Shown piece after piece: positions 12,501 to 27,500 of a DNA stretch of 39,228 nt. The notes beneath the pieces were generated by a model that worked only from the letters and a program-made list of their open reading frames with translations, had not been told where the DNA came from and did no database searches. Origin of the DNA: Saccoglossus kowalevskii (Eukaryota > Hemichordata > Enteropneusta > Harrimaniidae); assembly GCF_000003605.2 (NCBI RefSeq), contig NW_003113961.1, positions 425,201 through 464,428 of the forward strand, in the 5' to 3' direction. Position 1 is the stretch's first letter; the number at the start of each line of letters is the position of its first letter. Both the position numbers and the translations under genes were made by a program.

Positions 12501-15500
12501 ACAATAAATATTGTTAAATACTGTTCAACAATATACTGTAAAACACATTGAAATAGCTACATGCCATTTTAGCGAATTTGGTTTAATACATGAATTAACA
12601 TATTCTTAATTTATCTAAAGTGTCAACAATCTCATTGTGATAATATACTTTATTCTAAATTAGCAACATCTTGAATTAGCAAAATTACAGGTTATCTAAA
12701 TTAGCTAAAATGAGATGCTAGCTAAAAAGACGTGTTTTACAGTAGTTTAAATGCATCTGAAACCTGACAAACCGATGAGGCTACCCGGGAATAATTTGGC
12801 CATTAAATCAGTTCCGTTGTGGCAGTCCAGTGTGACATATAGGGAATAAGGTCAGTCACACCTCCAATCCCATGATTAACATATATCTTGGCCGACTTCA
12901 ACCATTGGCCGAGTTCAAAACTGGCCGAGTTCGGCGGACACCGATCAGTCAATTCCAAGTAGTCGTGGTTTTCAAAAAGTTTGGGTCTACCTCAGTGATG
13001 TGCACGACTCGGTCGGTCTATGTACTATACCAACAGCAACAGATCAAACATGGGATACGGTATGTCTGAACGTCACAACACCACAGAAATTGAAGTCCCT
13101 CGTTGTCTCTTATTTTTACCTCTACCCCCGGGGCGGTTAAGGAAGACCAAAAACACTTTGACACAAGCAACCTCTAATGATTTTCGTCTATCAGGTAATA
13201 TAAGACCTAATTTCTATGTACATCTGGCAAACGCACGAGCATACCTTGAATGGAAAACCTACGAGAATGTTTTTACCATCTTCGTCAAAATATAAGTGCG
13301 CATGCGTTGTTATATTCTATCGTCAACGAAAAGTAGCAACGCACGAGGAGTGTTTTGATTGGTCCACATCAAGGTTGTGAAAATTGCGGGTTTTTCGTTT
13401 CCTGTTTGAGCTGTCGTGTCTACACTATTGTTACCGAACGCTTACTCACGAGTACTTAAAAGTGACCTACTGAACTTTTGAGCAACATAATAAATTCAAT
13501 TCGTCAATGAAATAAAATAATCAGGTCAATTTTTCTGTGGAGCTGACAGCTTATCTTTATTATTTTCATGATTTTGCATAACATTATTCTAACCCTCTTG
13601 CCACAGTCCCTCTTATATATAGAGGGACTGTGCCCTGGGCTAAAAGTCCTTATATGTCTGGCGAGTAACCCCTACCGTGGGGCACGGTTGGTAACCGATC
13701 ATGGGCGGAAGTGTTTTGATTTCAGCGGAAAAATCAATAATCCACCAATTTAGCAAGCTTGTAAACTAACTTTGAAGTGAAGTGAAGTAATAGGTTTACA
13801 ACCAACAATATAGCAACTTACGTGTCTGACAAAACTGGCCAACATAGCACCCAGAACACTGACAGTTAACGGCCGTGCATGACCCGGGAATCTTCGAGCA
13901 CGTGCCTCCATTTAGACACGGAGCTGAACTACACTGATCGATTTCTGTAAACAACAATTAGACACAACAGCAATGACCAACAAGCAAACTCAGTAAGTGC
14001 GAAGTTTTCCGTGAAAAAAAATCGATAATTTGGCCAATAAACGGAAATCAGTATCTTATCATAGTCCATCAATAAAGGGTGGGCGTAAGTATTATATTTG
14101 AATACAGTTTACCAAACTACGAATGTGTGTTTGTTACTTACCTTGTTCGCAATTGTTACCAGTATAACAACCCTGACAGAAACAAGAATAAAGGGTACAT
14201 GACCCAGGCGAAGGCTGACATATGCCGTTATTCTGACATGGGTTTGGAGTACACTGGTCAAGTCCTGTAACACAGTAAAGGTGGAATTACGTCAGATTAT
14301 TATTAGTATTTAATAGTTGTCAGTGAACTGATCGTTACTAATTGCTGCTTTTTTCAATTATTATGAGGGTTTTAAATATTAATTAAGTATTCTTACTTGT
14401 TTGGCATAGCTCTCCTGTGTAGCAATTTTGACACTGACACTGAAAATCAGTACAAGACGTCTGTATACATACACCACCATTCTGACACTGATTTGGTTGG
14501 CATGGCAACATCGCTGTGAAAAAGAGATATTTATCGAACATTATACAACACTCACAGGTTTATACACGGACACAATTTAAATATGTATGTACATACATAT
14601 GTATACCTTGTTCGCATCTGTCTCCGGTGTAACAGCCCTGACACTGACATTGGTAGTTCGTACATGAGTTTTGTACAGCAGAACACTGGCCACCATTAAG
14701 ACACTGATTTGGTTGACATGGATCCAATACTGGAAATGACAAAGAATAACACAAATAAGCATCATGCCGAGATATAAACGGGTATAAACGGGTTTGTATA
14801 ATAGCAATTATAAAATGAAAGCGTTACTCACATGTTGCGCATGTCACACCAGTGTAACAACCAGGGCACGTGCAAGAATAACTTGTACACGAATCTTGGT
14901 TGCACACACCATTATTGAGGCATGGATCAGGACTACACGGGTTGAGCACTGAAATCGAATAACAATAAATATCATTGTATAATTGGTTTGTTCGTGTTTG
15001 GGAGAATATCGTAACGGTATTACTATTGAAATGTGAACTCACGTGTATCACAGGTAAATCCGGAGTAACATCCGGGACACGTGCAGCTGAAAATGGTACA
15101 GGATCCCTGGAATGGCACACACGTTCCCCCATTGCTGCATGGAAAGCTTGCACACTGATCAATTCCTAAAATTATCAAATGCTATATTAGAACTAATGTT
15201 CTGGAATATATGTATATTGATAACAAGTTAAAAAATACAGCGTTTGTGTATGTCGTATGCCTGACAAATACCATATAACACAAACAATTCGTAAATCAAT
15301 TAATCAACTTAGGACAAACGTTGTGATAGGAAAAAACACTATAAGAAGGAATGGAAGTTGTGAATGATACTTACGTGTCTCGCATTGTGTTCCGGTGTAG
15401 CACTGTTGACAACCGCACTGATATTGCGTACACGTTAACTGGGTACAATATCCACTATTTTGGCAGGGGTTTGGTGAACATGGGTCGAGTCCTGTAACAC

Positions 15501-18500
15501 GTAAGACGTTAATTATAAACTAGTCACATTGCAATTGATTTTAAAGGTTAGCTATAACCAGTGGCATTCAAATAAACAAAAAACACGAAACTTTACGAAA
15601 TGCAAACAAGGTCGATGATCGTCCCAGAACATGCGTTCGAATTTCAGGTAAAAATAACAATACATTTTACCAGCTGTGCATACGTGGCATGGGACCCATA
15701 TCAAAAACATTTTAAAAGCATTTTATTTCAAGTAATACTTTAGGGAAGCGGAGGCATATTGGGAGTCTGTCAATATACGACGTTATAATCTGTTGCATTT
15801 TGATAAACTTGTTGAAAACAAACGTAACTTATCTCGTATGATGACATTATTAGGTAATTATATATTGTAAGACGATGAAAAATGCGAAAAAAACACGATA
15901 ACATTAGACGACAACACTGCTCAAACAATGAATCTTGCGCACTTACGTATAGCAACGGAGATTGTAGTCTTACTTACGTTGTTCACATAGATCACCGGTG
16001 AAACATGTAGAACACGTGCAGGAGAAATCTGTGCATGAACCTGGAGTTGCAGTACATATACCTCCATTAGCACATCTGTTAGGCTGACACGGGTCCATCA
16101 AGGTCTCGCAGGAGTTTCCCGTGTAGCAACCGACGCAGTCACAGGTACGCGACGTGCAGCTCACCTGCGAACATTGGCCGTTGTTGAGACATGGATTGGC
16201 CTGACATGGGGCTTGAACTGGAAGAAAATATTTCACATCGATGAATTTAGTCTATACTGAATTGTGTTGTGTATCCGATTACAACAAATTAGAAACTTAA
16301 AAATGCTTCTGGAATTAATCGTACGCATCAATAACTCAAAACCGACGCATGCGCGTTGGTATTATATACTTACGCGTTTCACAGTTTTGGCCAGTATAAC
16401 ACCCAGTACAGGTACAGCTGTATGCGAAGCACGACCCACCGACATTTTGACAAACTCCGTTGTTCTGACACGGATTGCTACCGCACGGATCAATTCCTGT
16501 TGAATCAAGCAATAACAAAGGTATCTAGTACACGTAATAATACAGCTGGCTGTAACTAGCATCTATTATTTGGTCTATGCATGTGTATACTATTATTGCG
16601 ATAATTGGAAAATAATTATATTAATAATAATTATAATTCGGGTAACAACTACTCACTTGTTTGACATTGATCGCCAGTATAGCAGGATTGACAACTGCAG
16701 GTATATGCCGAACAATCACCTGATGACTGGATACAGAATCCGCTATTCTGGCACGGATTCGGTAAACATGGATTCACGTCTGTCAATGACAATGATTAAA
16801 AATTAACATGTTTATTTTCCAACTATTCCACTAACAGTGTCATTTGTAACACTGTACCGTGTGTCACATACCAAAAAGTATGCACGAAGACAGTAAAGCG
16901 ACCGATACGCAGCGGAGGTCAATGCGACGGCGTACTGTCTGAGTGCACACTTTGCGGTATCCTCGTAATAACCTTATTATTAGAGAACGCTCATTTCCTA
17001 ATATGGTAGGATGAAGATACCCAGTGAAATACCGCAAAATGATGGCACGCTGTATCTTATGGCGTTACGATGACAGATGTATAATAATATGTTTTATTAA
17101 GAATGGCAAACTTACATGTTTCGCAGTTTGGTCCTGTAAAACAGCCTGTACAACTGCATGTGTAGTCAATACAGGAGCCAGCAGTGGGATTGCAAACACC
17201 ACCATTCAGACAACGACTGGGTTGACACTGGTTTACGGCTGCACATAGTAAAATAATGCAAATATTACTTTCAAAACGTTTTTAATTGTTTTAGATAGCT
17301 TCAGAACAATAATGTGTTATACCGTACATACAACATGTGTTTAAAAATACACGTTCTATTACGTACTGTAGTATTATATTTAAAACGGTACCAGCAAACC
17401 CTGAAAATAGTGACCATATTTATACCTATGTAGCTACGAAATCTACACCCCGTATTTATATCAAGCGACAATAAATGCATATCAAATGCAAAATTTGATG
17501 TTTTACATGAACAGCTGCCAGACATAAAATAGTTATAACTATTAGTTCAACATAATTATAAAATAATACACATTACATGATACTAATCGTTATACAACAT
17601 TTAAAATGGAATTTTTTCAATCAATCTCTAAGATCAAAAGTAGGTTGGTTTGTGCCGATGACAACATGACACATGTGAGTCGGACCCATAATTTACAATG
17701 CCTAAAATTCTTATAGCAAGTCCATCTCCGTCACTCTCTACGGAGACTAGGGGAAGTGGCCCAGGAATGTACATCTAAGGCATACTTACGGACATTGCAA
17801 TTCGACCCCGACCAGCACTGAGCGCACGCACATGTGAGTGACACACAGGAATTGGCCGTCGCCAAACACGTTCCCCCGTTCTCGCAAGGATTCGGACTAC
17901 ACTGATTCAGCACTATATAGAGAAGAAATCACGATGGGTAAAGGATGTAATACAAATAGATTTACATCACGTATAGTAATATTTTTATGACACATTTGGA
18001 TATTTACATACTATGACGTAACAAACATGCCAAATATAGTAAACAAAGTGTTAGCATTGTGTGAATGATACGAATGAAGAGCACTACTATTACAAACATA
18101 TATGCAATCATCTGACGCCCAGATTCTATTCTATATGATATCATAGCGTATGTATGGACGCGTGAAATGTACGAGAGTGCTTGCTAGGGGAGGCATTTGA
18201 AAGAACACAGAAAAGACGAAAGCGTAACAGTTGGAAATGATTAGAAGAAAATGTTGTAGATATCCTCGTCACTTATCTTACCTGTAGAATTAAAGAAGTC
18301 CTATATATACATTGAACAGCAGAAAAAGAACAAGCACTAAACGTGCTCATGATTGTAAATTATCATTGAAGATTGGAGAAGTTTCTGTGTGTTTTTTTAG
18401 TTAACAATTATGCATAATTAAGCACACAGTGGGTGATTAAAAAGGCTCAATTAAAGGGTGGAACAAAGGCAAGGAAATCACCAGATGCTACAGCCCGGCA

Positions 18501-21500
18501 CATTTCTGTGACAGTATTTAAAAGCCTGTTCTTATTGTGGTCTTGTCGCCATCGTGTGGATGGACGGCGTGACACGTGATTAGCTTTCTAATAAGCATAA
18601 CGCGAGGCACATGCTATGTGTGTCATATGTGTAATGTAGTGTATAATTCCCATACAGCATTATCCACCAAAATATATACACATTTATACTCCAATACGTT
18701 CACATACACCACATAACCGTGACTGTTTATACACCACCATGTTAAATATTGTGTTCTTCAATACGTAAAATTGTTATATATATTTCAACGCGTAAGCATT
18801 TATAGCACGGGAAAATGTTATCAAGTGAATTCGGTTAACTCACGGGTTTCACAGTTTGTCCCAGTGTAACATCCTTGACACGAACAGATGAATTCTGTAC
18901 ATGATCTTTGCTGACATGCACCGCTATTCAAACAAGGATTCGGCGAACAGGGGTTTTGTACTGGAAATAAACAAACAAACAAACAAACATATGTTTCATG
19001 TCAATAATGCATTGCTTCGAGTGGTTCGTCATCTTCAGGACAACTGCTCTCGGATATATAGTTCTTCGTTCGTCTTTCATTAAGCATGGTCCATTGATTG
19101 TGCAAATGGGATGAAAACGATTGAAGCAATACAAAAGGAAATATATTACAATGATTTTTTAACTTACATATTTCGCATAATTGGCCAGTATAACAACCAG
19201 CACAAGAACAGGTATAGTCTGTACAACTATTCTGTGCCTGGATACAGAAACCATTATTCCTACATGGGTTTGGCTGACATTGATTGATTCCTATGATACA
19301 CAATTAAAATAAAATTTAAAAATGGGAATTAGAAAGTCACGATCAGCCACGACGTCGTGCATGGTAACAACACGGAACATTTTACTGACTTAACCTTTTC
19401 ACCATCAGCTCCCTCTGTTCGCCACAAATTTACAAAATATTCCTGTTTATAGTCTGCTCTTTCCTTCAGGTGATTGAGACAAAAATAGCCAAATATTTTC
19501 AGCAAAAATTGAAAAATTACTTAAATTTTGTCTATTGGCTCCAAAATGAGGGTTCATTTCCAGAAATATTGAAGAATATAAAAATAAAAGTGCCGAAATA
19601 TTTGGATGAGAATGTCTGGTGGTGAAAAGATTACTAGGTAAATTAGTACCCCGTAATCATGTTTATGCATAATAATGAGACATAAGTATCATTGGACATC
19701 ATGTATTCATCCGACGATCCTCGATACCCACACATACATAAATTTAAAACGGATCGGGCAAACATTTGTTTTTCAATTTCGAAAAATATGAAGTTGAATA
19801 CACAATTAATTTAAGGTGTACTTACTCGTCTGACAGTACTGGCCTTCATAACATTCAGCGCAGAGACAATTAAACGTTTCACAAGATGTCTGCTCGCACA
19901 CACCTCCGTTAAAACACGAACTAGTTGCACACGGGTCACGAACTAAAACATATAGACGATAGTTGTGTTTGTATTATCGTGTTAAACTGAATAAAACTGA
20001 ATATTGCTTTTTAATGTTCCGATTAACCTTTAACGGTGACCAAAGAGAACATTTCGCCATCCACACGATATATAATACGTAATAGAAAGTTTCACATAAT
20101 AAAATATATACTTACGCAAATCACAGTTGGTTCCGTAGTAGCATCCGGCACACTGGCACGAATATTGTGTACAGGATCCAGTCTGGGCAATACAGGTTCC
20201 ACCGTTGTTACACGGACTAGGATCGCACTGGTCAAGTTCTATAAATGAAGATGATAACCATAATCACATGCGCAAAACTGCCTAAAAAATGGCCAACTGC
20301 AGGGGCGGATCTAGGATTCTGGAATAGGGAGGCCGATAAGTTGGCCGAAGGCCATGTTCCCGAGCGCCGATGGCGCGAAACCCTGTTGGTTGTTAAAAAT
20401 AGGGGGCCGCGCCCCCCTCGGCCCCCTCTAAATCCGCCAATGCACTGATGAACGTTCATCGCCATTTTTATCAACCTCGAATTAGAATCAAATACAAAAC
20501 AGGAAAAATAGAAATCCAATACGTACGTATTTCGCAGTTAGATCCAGTATAGCAGAATTGACAATAACATGTGTACTCAGTACACGAACCAGGTACCTGT
20601 CCACAAAACCCACCATTCAAACACGGGTTGATCTCACATTGGTCAATCCCTGAAGATAATAACAATACACATGAAGAAACATTTGGTATCGGGATTACAA
20701 TGTGGCCAATTGCTTTATTAAAACACATCGCTTATAACATACTAATAACTAATAATCTGTCTGATACATAGTATGTTTCATTTGTGACGTAACGCTTGAC
20801 CAATAAACACAATCGTAATACAATACTTATGCAATAGTAAAAATCCAATTTCCTGAACTTACTTGTCTGGCAATTTGTTCCTTTGTAACAGCTATCACAA
20901 ATGCACGAGAATTCTGTGCACGAGCCAGGTTGTTCTTGGCACTGTCCCCCATTTGCACATGGATTTGGCTGACATGCGTTGAGAACTGTAAAAAAAAAAC
21001 ATATTTCATCAAGTTCGACCGCACAGTTTTCCCCGCCAATTGTTTTAGTGCAGTATTTTGTACATTTATGTAATTCTATAAATTATTTCTAATTTTCTAT
21101 TAACTACATGCCTTTTTTTCTTGATCAACATTTTTGAAAAAAAATAATGGGAACAAATATGCGAGGTTATGTTGTAAACGACATAGTTAAATTTGGTGCC
21201 CAAAGCGTTAACAGTAGTTGTCATAATTCGAAACTATCATGTAAAATCGAAGACAGCATAATGATAATATTAATTTGCGTACATATGTTTATGTTACTCG
21301 GAGCCGACTGAAGTAATGTTAAAGTGGGAGTGTCGTCACCTGCGCAGGCGCGGGAATTGAGTCCTAAGCGACGATAACAAGACACGCTAAAAACGCAAAG
21401 GCTCGTGGGTAGACGCCTGTTTGTAAACAATGACACGCTATGGCCATCTGACGCATGTGCAGGTGACGACTGCCCCGCTTTAATTTTAAAATAACATTAT

Positions 21501-24500
21501 GCCTGCATGCTGACGTAATTAGCGTGTAATATACTTACGTGTTTCACAAGATTGTCCAGTGTAACAGCTCGCGCAAGTACACTGATACTGGAAACAAGAA
21601 TTTTGAAACGCCGCACACTGGCCATTATTCAAACATGGACTAGAAGCGCACGGGTCTTGCACTGAAACATAACGAAAAATTAGGTTTAAATAAAACGGAT
21701 TATAAGTATAATTATATTTTATGTCTTCTCGGAAATTCCTGTTATAAACATTTTATTCCAATCCTAACGAGAATATGTCACGGTCATCATGGTACATGTA
21801 TAAGAACTGAACGCCAATTGGTACGGTCCCATTCCGCGAAGCGCGTGTAAACCAATAGGCATCACCGACACGTCAAAACACGATCTCCCTGATTGGTAAA
21901 TTTTTTTTTCACTAGTAGTTCGTACTTACATATTTCGCAGTCGGTTCCAGTATAGCAACCCGTACATGAACAGAAATAATCCTCACACCCTCGCGGAGAA
22001 CAGGCTCCTCCATTCTGACACGGACTCGGTGAACATGGCGTCAACGCTAAAAAAGTACGTGAAAGAAATATCAATTATTGAAGCCATCTAATTTAATTTA
22101 ACTCATCTGTAAACATATTTTTTCATTGGAAATCTTGATAAACACAATAAGGTCTCAGAATTTGTTTTTAAATTGAATATTATCTGTTCCAACATTTTCA
22201 ACATCACGATGAAATGTACATATGATAACACCAGAGGTACATTACTTGGGGTTTGCAACTACGGTGACATGATACGAAGATCCTGTTACAATCTCGCTCT
22301 CGTATAAGCCTTCCAACAGTACTATGTGCGTTGCAAACTCCAAGTAATGTACCTCTAATAACACCCATATTGTAAAACTATACATTTATATAAAAAACAA
22401 TGTTTAGTTTTTTCGAGCGTAATTGTGCTACATACCAGTTTCGCAGTTGGCTCCAGTGAAGCATCCGACACATGAACATCTATAGTCTGTACATGTCTGC
22501 TGCAGACAGAATGCTGAATTCAAACAGGGGTTCGGCTGGCAAGGATTCAGAACTGTGTGATAAGATGGAATCACAAATTGTATTATATCATATTTCCTAA
22601 TAAGGAATTTATTGTCCATGCTAATAGGATTTCGAGTCATATGTACACCATGACGACATCTCATTAGTTGCATCTGTTTCCCACTGAGCGTGTAGGGGCC
22701 GAGCGTGTAAGGTGTGGTGAAATATTCGTTAAAAGATACCGAAAGTAAGACACCGAGAGTGAACAAACATTGCATGCGAGGTGTTGCAGGAAAAACATGT
22801 TGGCACATTCATAAAAAATATTAATGTAAATAGTCCGCCCACCTGCACGATTTCAATAACCAATACATGTAATGCGGGAAACTCACTATAAGACGCATCA
22901 TCATTACTTTTAAAAAAACACTTTAAATAAAACTTCAGTAACTCAATGACTCTAGCAAGACCATACAGCAGAGTATAAGTTTGGCTTCTTAGCCATTGAT
23001 GGCACCCGCGTTCCTGAGTTAAATGGCGGTAGTCGTCGCGCCATGCATGCGCGAGATATATGGGTCTCATATTAACAAAGAAGGCGACTTTTACTATTGC
23101 GCAAATCAACGAGTACAAAATTAGACGTTACCAAGCTTTACTTAGGTAATTTTAAGAGATTGGAAGGTATCGAATGAGTCACCGGCGGTAATTAGTACAA
23201 GTCGCGCTCAGGTCAAACCTCATACTTGTGAAGAGCGCATTGGATTATGGGAAATCAATGTTTATCAACACAAGTGTCGCACATGCCCAGTGCGACGACT
23301 GCCGCTCTTTAACTTGATCTACTGCTTTTGGTTTCTTGTCACGTATTAATGTGAGAGCCGCGCGTTTGAACGAGATAACCGGAATAAATGAAAATGACAT
23401 AACGACTACAAATTGTATATTCAGTATCCCGTGGGACTGTGATTACTCAGATTGCGTCGTACACTGCATGTTACAAATTCATCATTGATATACCGCGGTA
23501 TAAATAATATTAATTACTCACGTGTTTCGCACTGAAGACCTGTCCAGCACCCCGAACAGGCGCACGTGTACGCTGTACACGCCCCGCCGATTTGCTGGTT
23601 ACACTGGCCGCCATTTCGACACGGATTAACGGCACACGGATTTATAGCTGTAACACAAAACACAAATTCCGTTAGACTTAATTGCCGTAGTTAAGATGCA
23701 TTTATACAGCGGGAAGGAATTGAAGGAATATACTGGTTCCATTAGTTAGAATTTTGCGGATTGTATTATCGTAACAAACGAAATTTAATTGTGTGCGCAA
23801 TAAAACCAATTTCGTGATAAATCATAACTCAGTGCGTGTATCAGCAAAGTCACAAAACATCTTCAAAAGCTAACCATTTTAAATTTAAGATAATCGAACT
23901 CAATTTTGACTTACCCGTCTGGCAGTTCGCTCCTTCCCAGCAACCACTGCACACACACGTATAAGATGTACACGTTGTCGCTATACACTGACCTCCATTT
24001 ATGCAAGGATTGTCAGAACACGGGTCTTGGACTGTAATACAATATTAAATTATTCAATTGTGGTGTACAGATAAGACAATGACACATTAGGCAAAAAGTA
24101 GGCTTTGCTCTTCGTCAACACTCGCCTCAGTTTGAAAACTGTGCGCCATGCATTGTTTAGTAAGTAAATGCTAAACGTTGAACTAATATCTTGTTGTTTT
24201 ATTAAATAAACTTATTAAAAAAAATAAAGCCTGCTTTTTGAGCTAATTAATTTTTTGCAAACGACTTTATAAACGTAGCCGCATTCTAACGAATGTCCGT
24301 TTTCTATATGACCATTAAATGTCAAACATATCGACACTAGTTGTCACATAATGGCAAAACTGTTCTATATTATACCCAAAGGTTTGCTATGTTAAACTAT
24401 TGTTGTACTCCAATGAACTCATGTCGCAGTTTTGGTGGGGAATATTTGATAAATTCTTATTGTTTGTGAGTGAGTACACTCAAAAAGTACTGAGATGCGT

Positions 24501-27500
24501 GACTTTTTGGAGGTCATACACTCAGAAAGTACCAGGATGTGTGACATTTTGAAGGTCATACAGCCAGAAAGTACCAGGATGTGTGACCTTCGGGAGGACA
24601 TACACCCAGAAAGTACCAGGATGTGTGACCTTTGAGAAGACATACAACCAGAAAGTACCAGGATGTGTGAACTTTTCGGAGGTCATACACCCAGAAAGTA
24701 CCAGGATGTGTGAACTTTTCGCAGGTCATACATAATACCCATGGCGTGAAATTAATCTTCAACCAAATAACAGTAAATCGTATGCTTACGTGTTTGGCAG
24801 TTTTCTCCGATGTAACATCCGGAACACGAACAAGAGTAACTGGTACACCCAATGGCATTACAGGTTCCCCCATTCAGACAAGGAGTATTTCCACATGGAT
24901 TCAAAACTAGGAAGATAATAAATAATAGCTTAAGTTAAAGCCGTATGTACTAATAGATAGTTAACGTATTACCAGTCACATTTTGCTGTGAATCCGAAAA
25001 CTAACCATCCCGATACAGCCATTCCACGTTACGCTATACTAGCAAAAACTGGTTATTAAATGTCTATACATACAACACAGGAACAAAAAATACTTGCAAT
25101 ACAGTACATATATAAACGTGTATTACTTACGTGTTTCACAGTTTTTTCCAGTATAACACCCCACACAGAAACAGCTGTACGTTAGACAGGTTTCCTGATT
25201 GCATGTACCTCCATTGAGGCACAGTGAAGGATTACATGGATTCTGTACTGCATAGTGCATGGAAGAAATAAAAATGTTGGCATGTTAGTGACAAGATGAT
25301 AATCGTGATAAACGTATATTACTCATATCACGTGACAATGTGAGTTGTACGATATATTGTTACCTCAACTACATTTTGCCTAGACCTATACGAATGAATT
25401 TCAACTCACGTATTTCACATCGATCCCCTACGTAACATCCGGTACAGGTACACTGATAAGTTGTACATGTCAGTTGAGTACACATGCCAGAATTTAGACA
25501 TACATTTCCCGAACATGGATTCAGTACTGAAAAAAAACATTGCCAATATTTCAACTGCTTCGAACAATGTCAAATAATATTAATGGGGGACGATAAAGAC
25601 GATTATGATATTCTGAAAACATATGGATATATGAGAAATTAGATAATTAACGTAATTGGTAAAGGTTATTTCACTTACGCGTGAGACAGTTGTTACCAGA
25701 ATAGCAGCCTACGCACATGCACTGGTAATTCGTACATGAGTTTGCTACCTGCACGCAAGTTCCGCCATTATAACACGGTGAATTCGAGCACGGGTCTTGT
25801 ACTGAAAATAAAATAGAAGATATTGGGAGATAATTACTTAGAAGGAGATTAAATTAACGAAAAATGAAAGCGAGGCTCTATGTCCACCTGAACTAGTTTA
25901 TTCAAGCCGGTTTGATAATATGCTCCAAAAGTTGTTACATAAATATTAATTAAAAGATACGTCACCAACGTTTGTGCTTTTACTCAATAGATTTTTTGTT
26001 GGAAAAAAACTGTCCGATAAAATGTTGGAACAAACAATTTGCACTGGAATCTATTTTTCATTTCATAAAACTAATAATATCCATTATTATTTCTAATTAT
26101 ATAAGTTATTGACCCCATGAATGGCATTATTTTTTTCACCAAATAAAGCCTTGAATTATAGACCAATATAGAGGACGTTATTTAGGTTATCGGCCACTAT
26201 GGATGGCATTTGTATATACAACAATAAATGGCATTATTATTTTTTCACCATATAAAACCACTATGCAAGGCATTATTTATGTTATTGGCCGCTATGGATG
26301 ACATTATTTTTTTTCACATTATACGTTATCGACCACGACGGGGGATTTCATCGGGGTTTAGTTAAATCATAACAGTACATTGTAAACATCGAGTGACATG
26401 TTTTAATGGTACCCATGCAGCTGCATATATTACAGGACAGGTATACTCACATGTTTCGCAGTTTACCCCGGTGTAGCAGCCGGTACATGCGCACTGGTAC
26501 TGTGAACACCCTATCGCATTGCATACACCCCCATTGCGACACGGATTTGTCGAACATGGGTCAAGAACTAAAAGTAAAAAAAAAAAAAAATTGAAAAGGA
26601 TGCTACAGCGGTAATTGAACAAGAATACATATTTAATGCAGATTGGACATAATAGTAAAATAAATGATATAAAATAATGTAAAGATAACGACATCATAAT
26701 GTTTAATTACACTTACGTATCTCACAACTGCTTCCAGAGTAACATCCAGCACACTCACAGTATCTGTTTGTGCATCCAAGATTTGTACACGTGCCGCCAT
26801 TTAGACATGGTTGGGTAAGACATGGGTTGAGTTCTGTGAATCGAAATTAATAAGTGTCACGTATACATTGACGTATTAGAAGAATAACATGCGTTTGAAG
26901 TAAGTTACCTCTTATAACATGTATGCGTGACGTATCGGGACAAATGAAAAATAATTAACAGTACACAAATTAAAATTTGTATATACATATTCAATAGTTG
27001 AGCTCTAGCAAAACACTGAGACATTGAGAATATATTAACTGTTATTTTACTAAATATTCTCCATGACATATATGAATTATATAATATAATAAAATAAAAT
27101 AATAAAATTTGTAATCAATTATCATAGCAACTTACCCGTAGCGCAGTTGTCTCCCGTGTAACATCCAGAACAACTACATCTATACTCGTGTACAACTTTC
27201 TGTGATACAGAAACCCCCATTTTGACACGGGTTGGTATCACATGGATTTAAAACTGCAACATAATGCCAACGACAAAAAACAAAAATTAAAAACAGGAAT
27301 AGATTCAATGTGTTCCCCTATTCCCCTATGTTAGTTATGTCCGGGTAATACTCACAGTTACTGCACCTCTCCCCTGTCCAGCATCCATAGCACTGACATT
27401 GGTAGTCTGTACAGCTCAGGGCAGTACATGTTCCACTGTTAAAACATGGGTTCGTTGGAGAGCACGGGTCGAGTACTGGAAGGCAACAGTTACAAGTAAG

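Larger units (their letters stand above)
12485..13821. other. Intron between units 41 and 42, longest in the array
   Basis: 1,337 bp. Holds a TA-flanked MITE (12534-12744), the 16-bp tandem repeat (12888-12932) and a hairpin (13602-13632). The 12.85-13.74 kb part is CpG- and GC-richer than neighbouring introns and may be an unrecognised insertion. Confidence 0.65.

Noticed and set aside
13020-13295. 91-codon plus-strand open frame as a gene
   Set aside because: No recognisable domain, overlaps another frame at its start, and lies in an intron with transposon remnants.
20232-20519. Gly/Arg-rich minus-strand frame
   Set aside because: It is the GC-rich hAT-like repeat translated by chance.
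22428-23118. Long minus-strand open frames across and beyond unit 20
   Set aside because: Only the unit 20 part is coding. The extension reads through the acceptor into an intron containing a MITE.
24556-24873. 105-codon minus-strand frame with repeated HTSWYFL motif
   Set aside because: It comes from the 42-bp minisatellite in a frame different from the EGF frame of unit 17.
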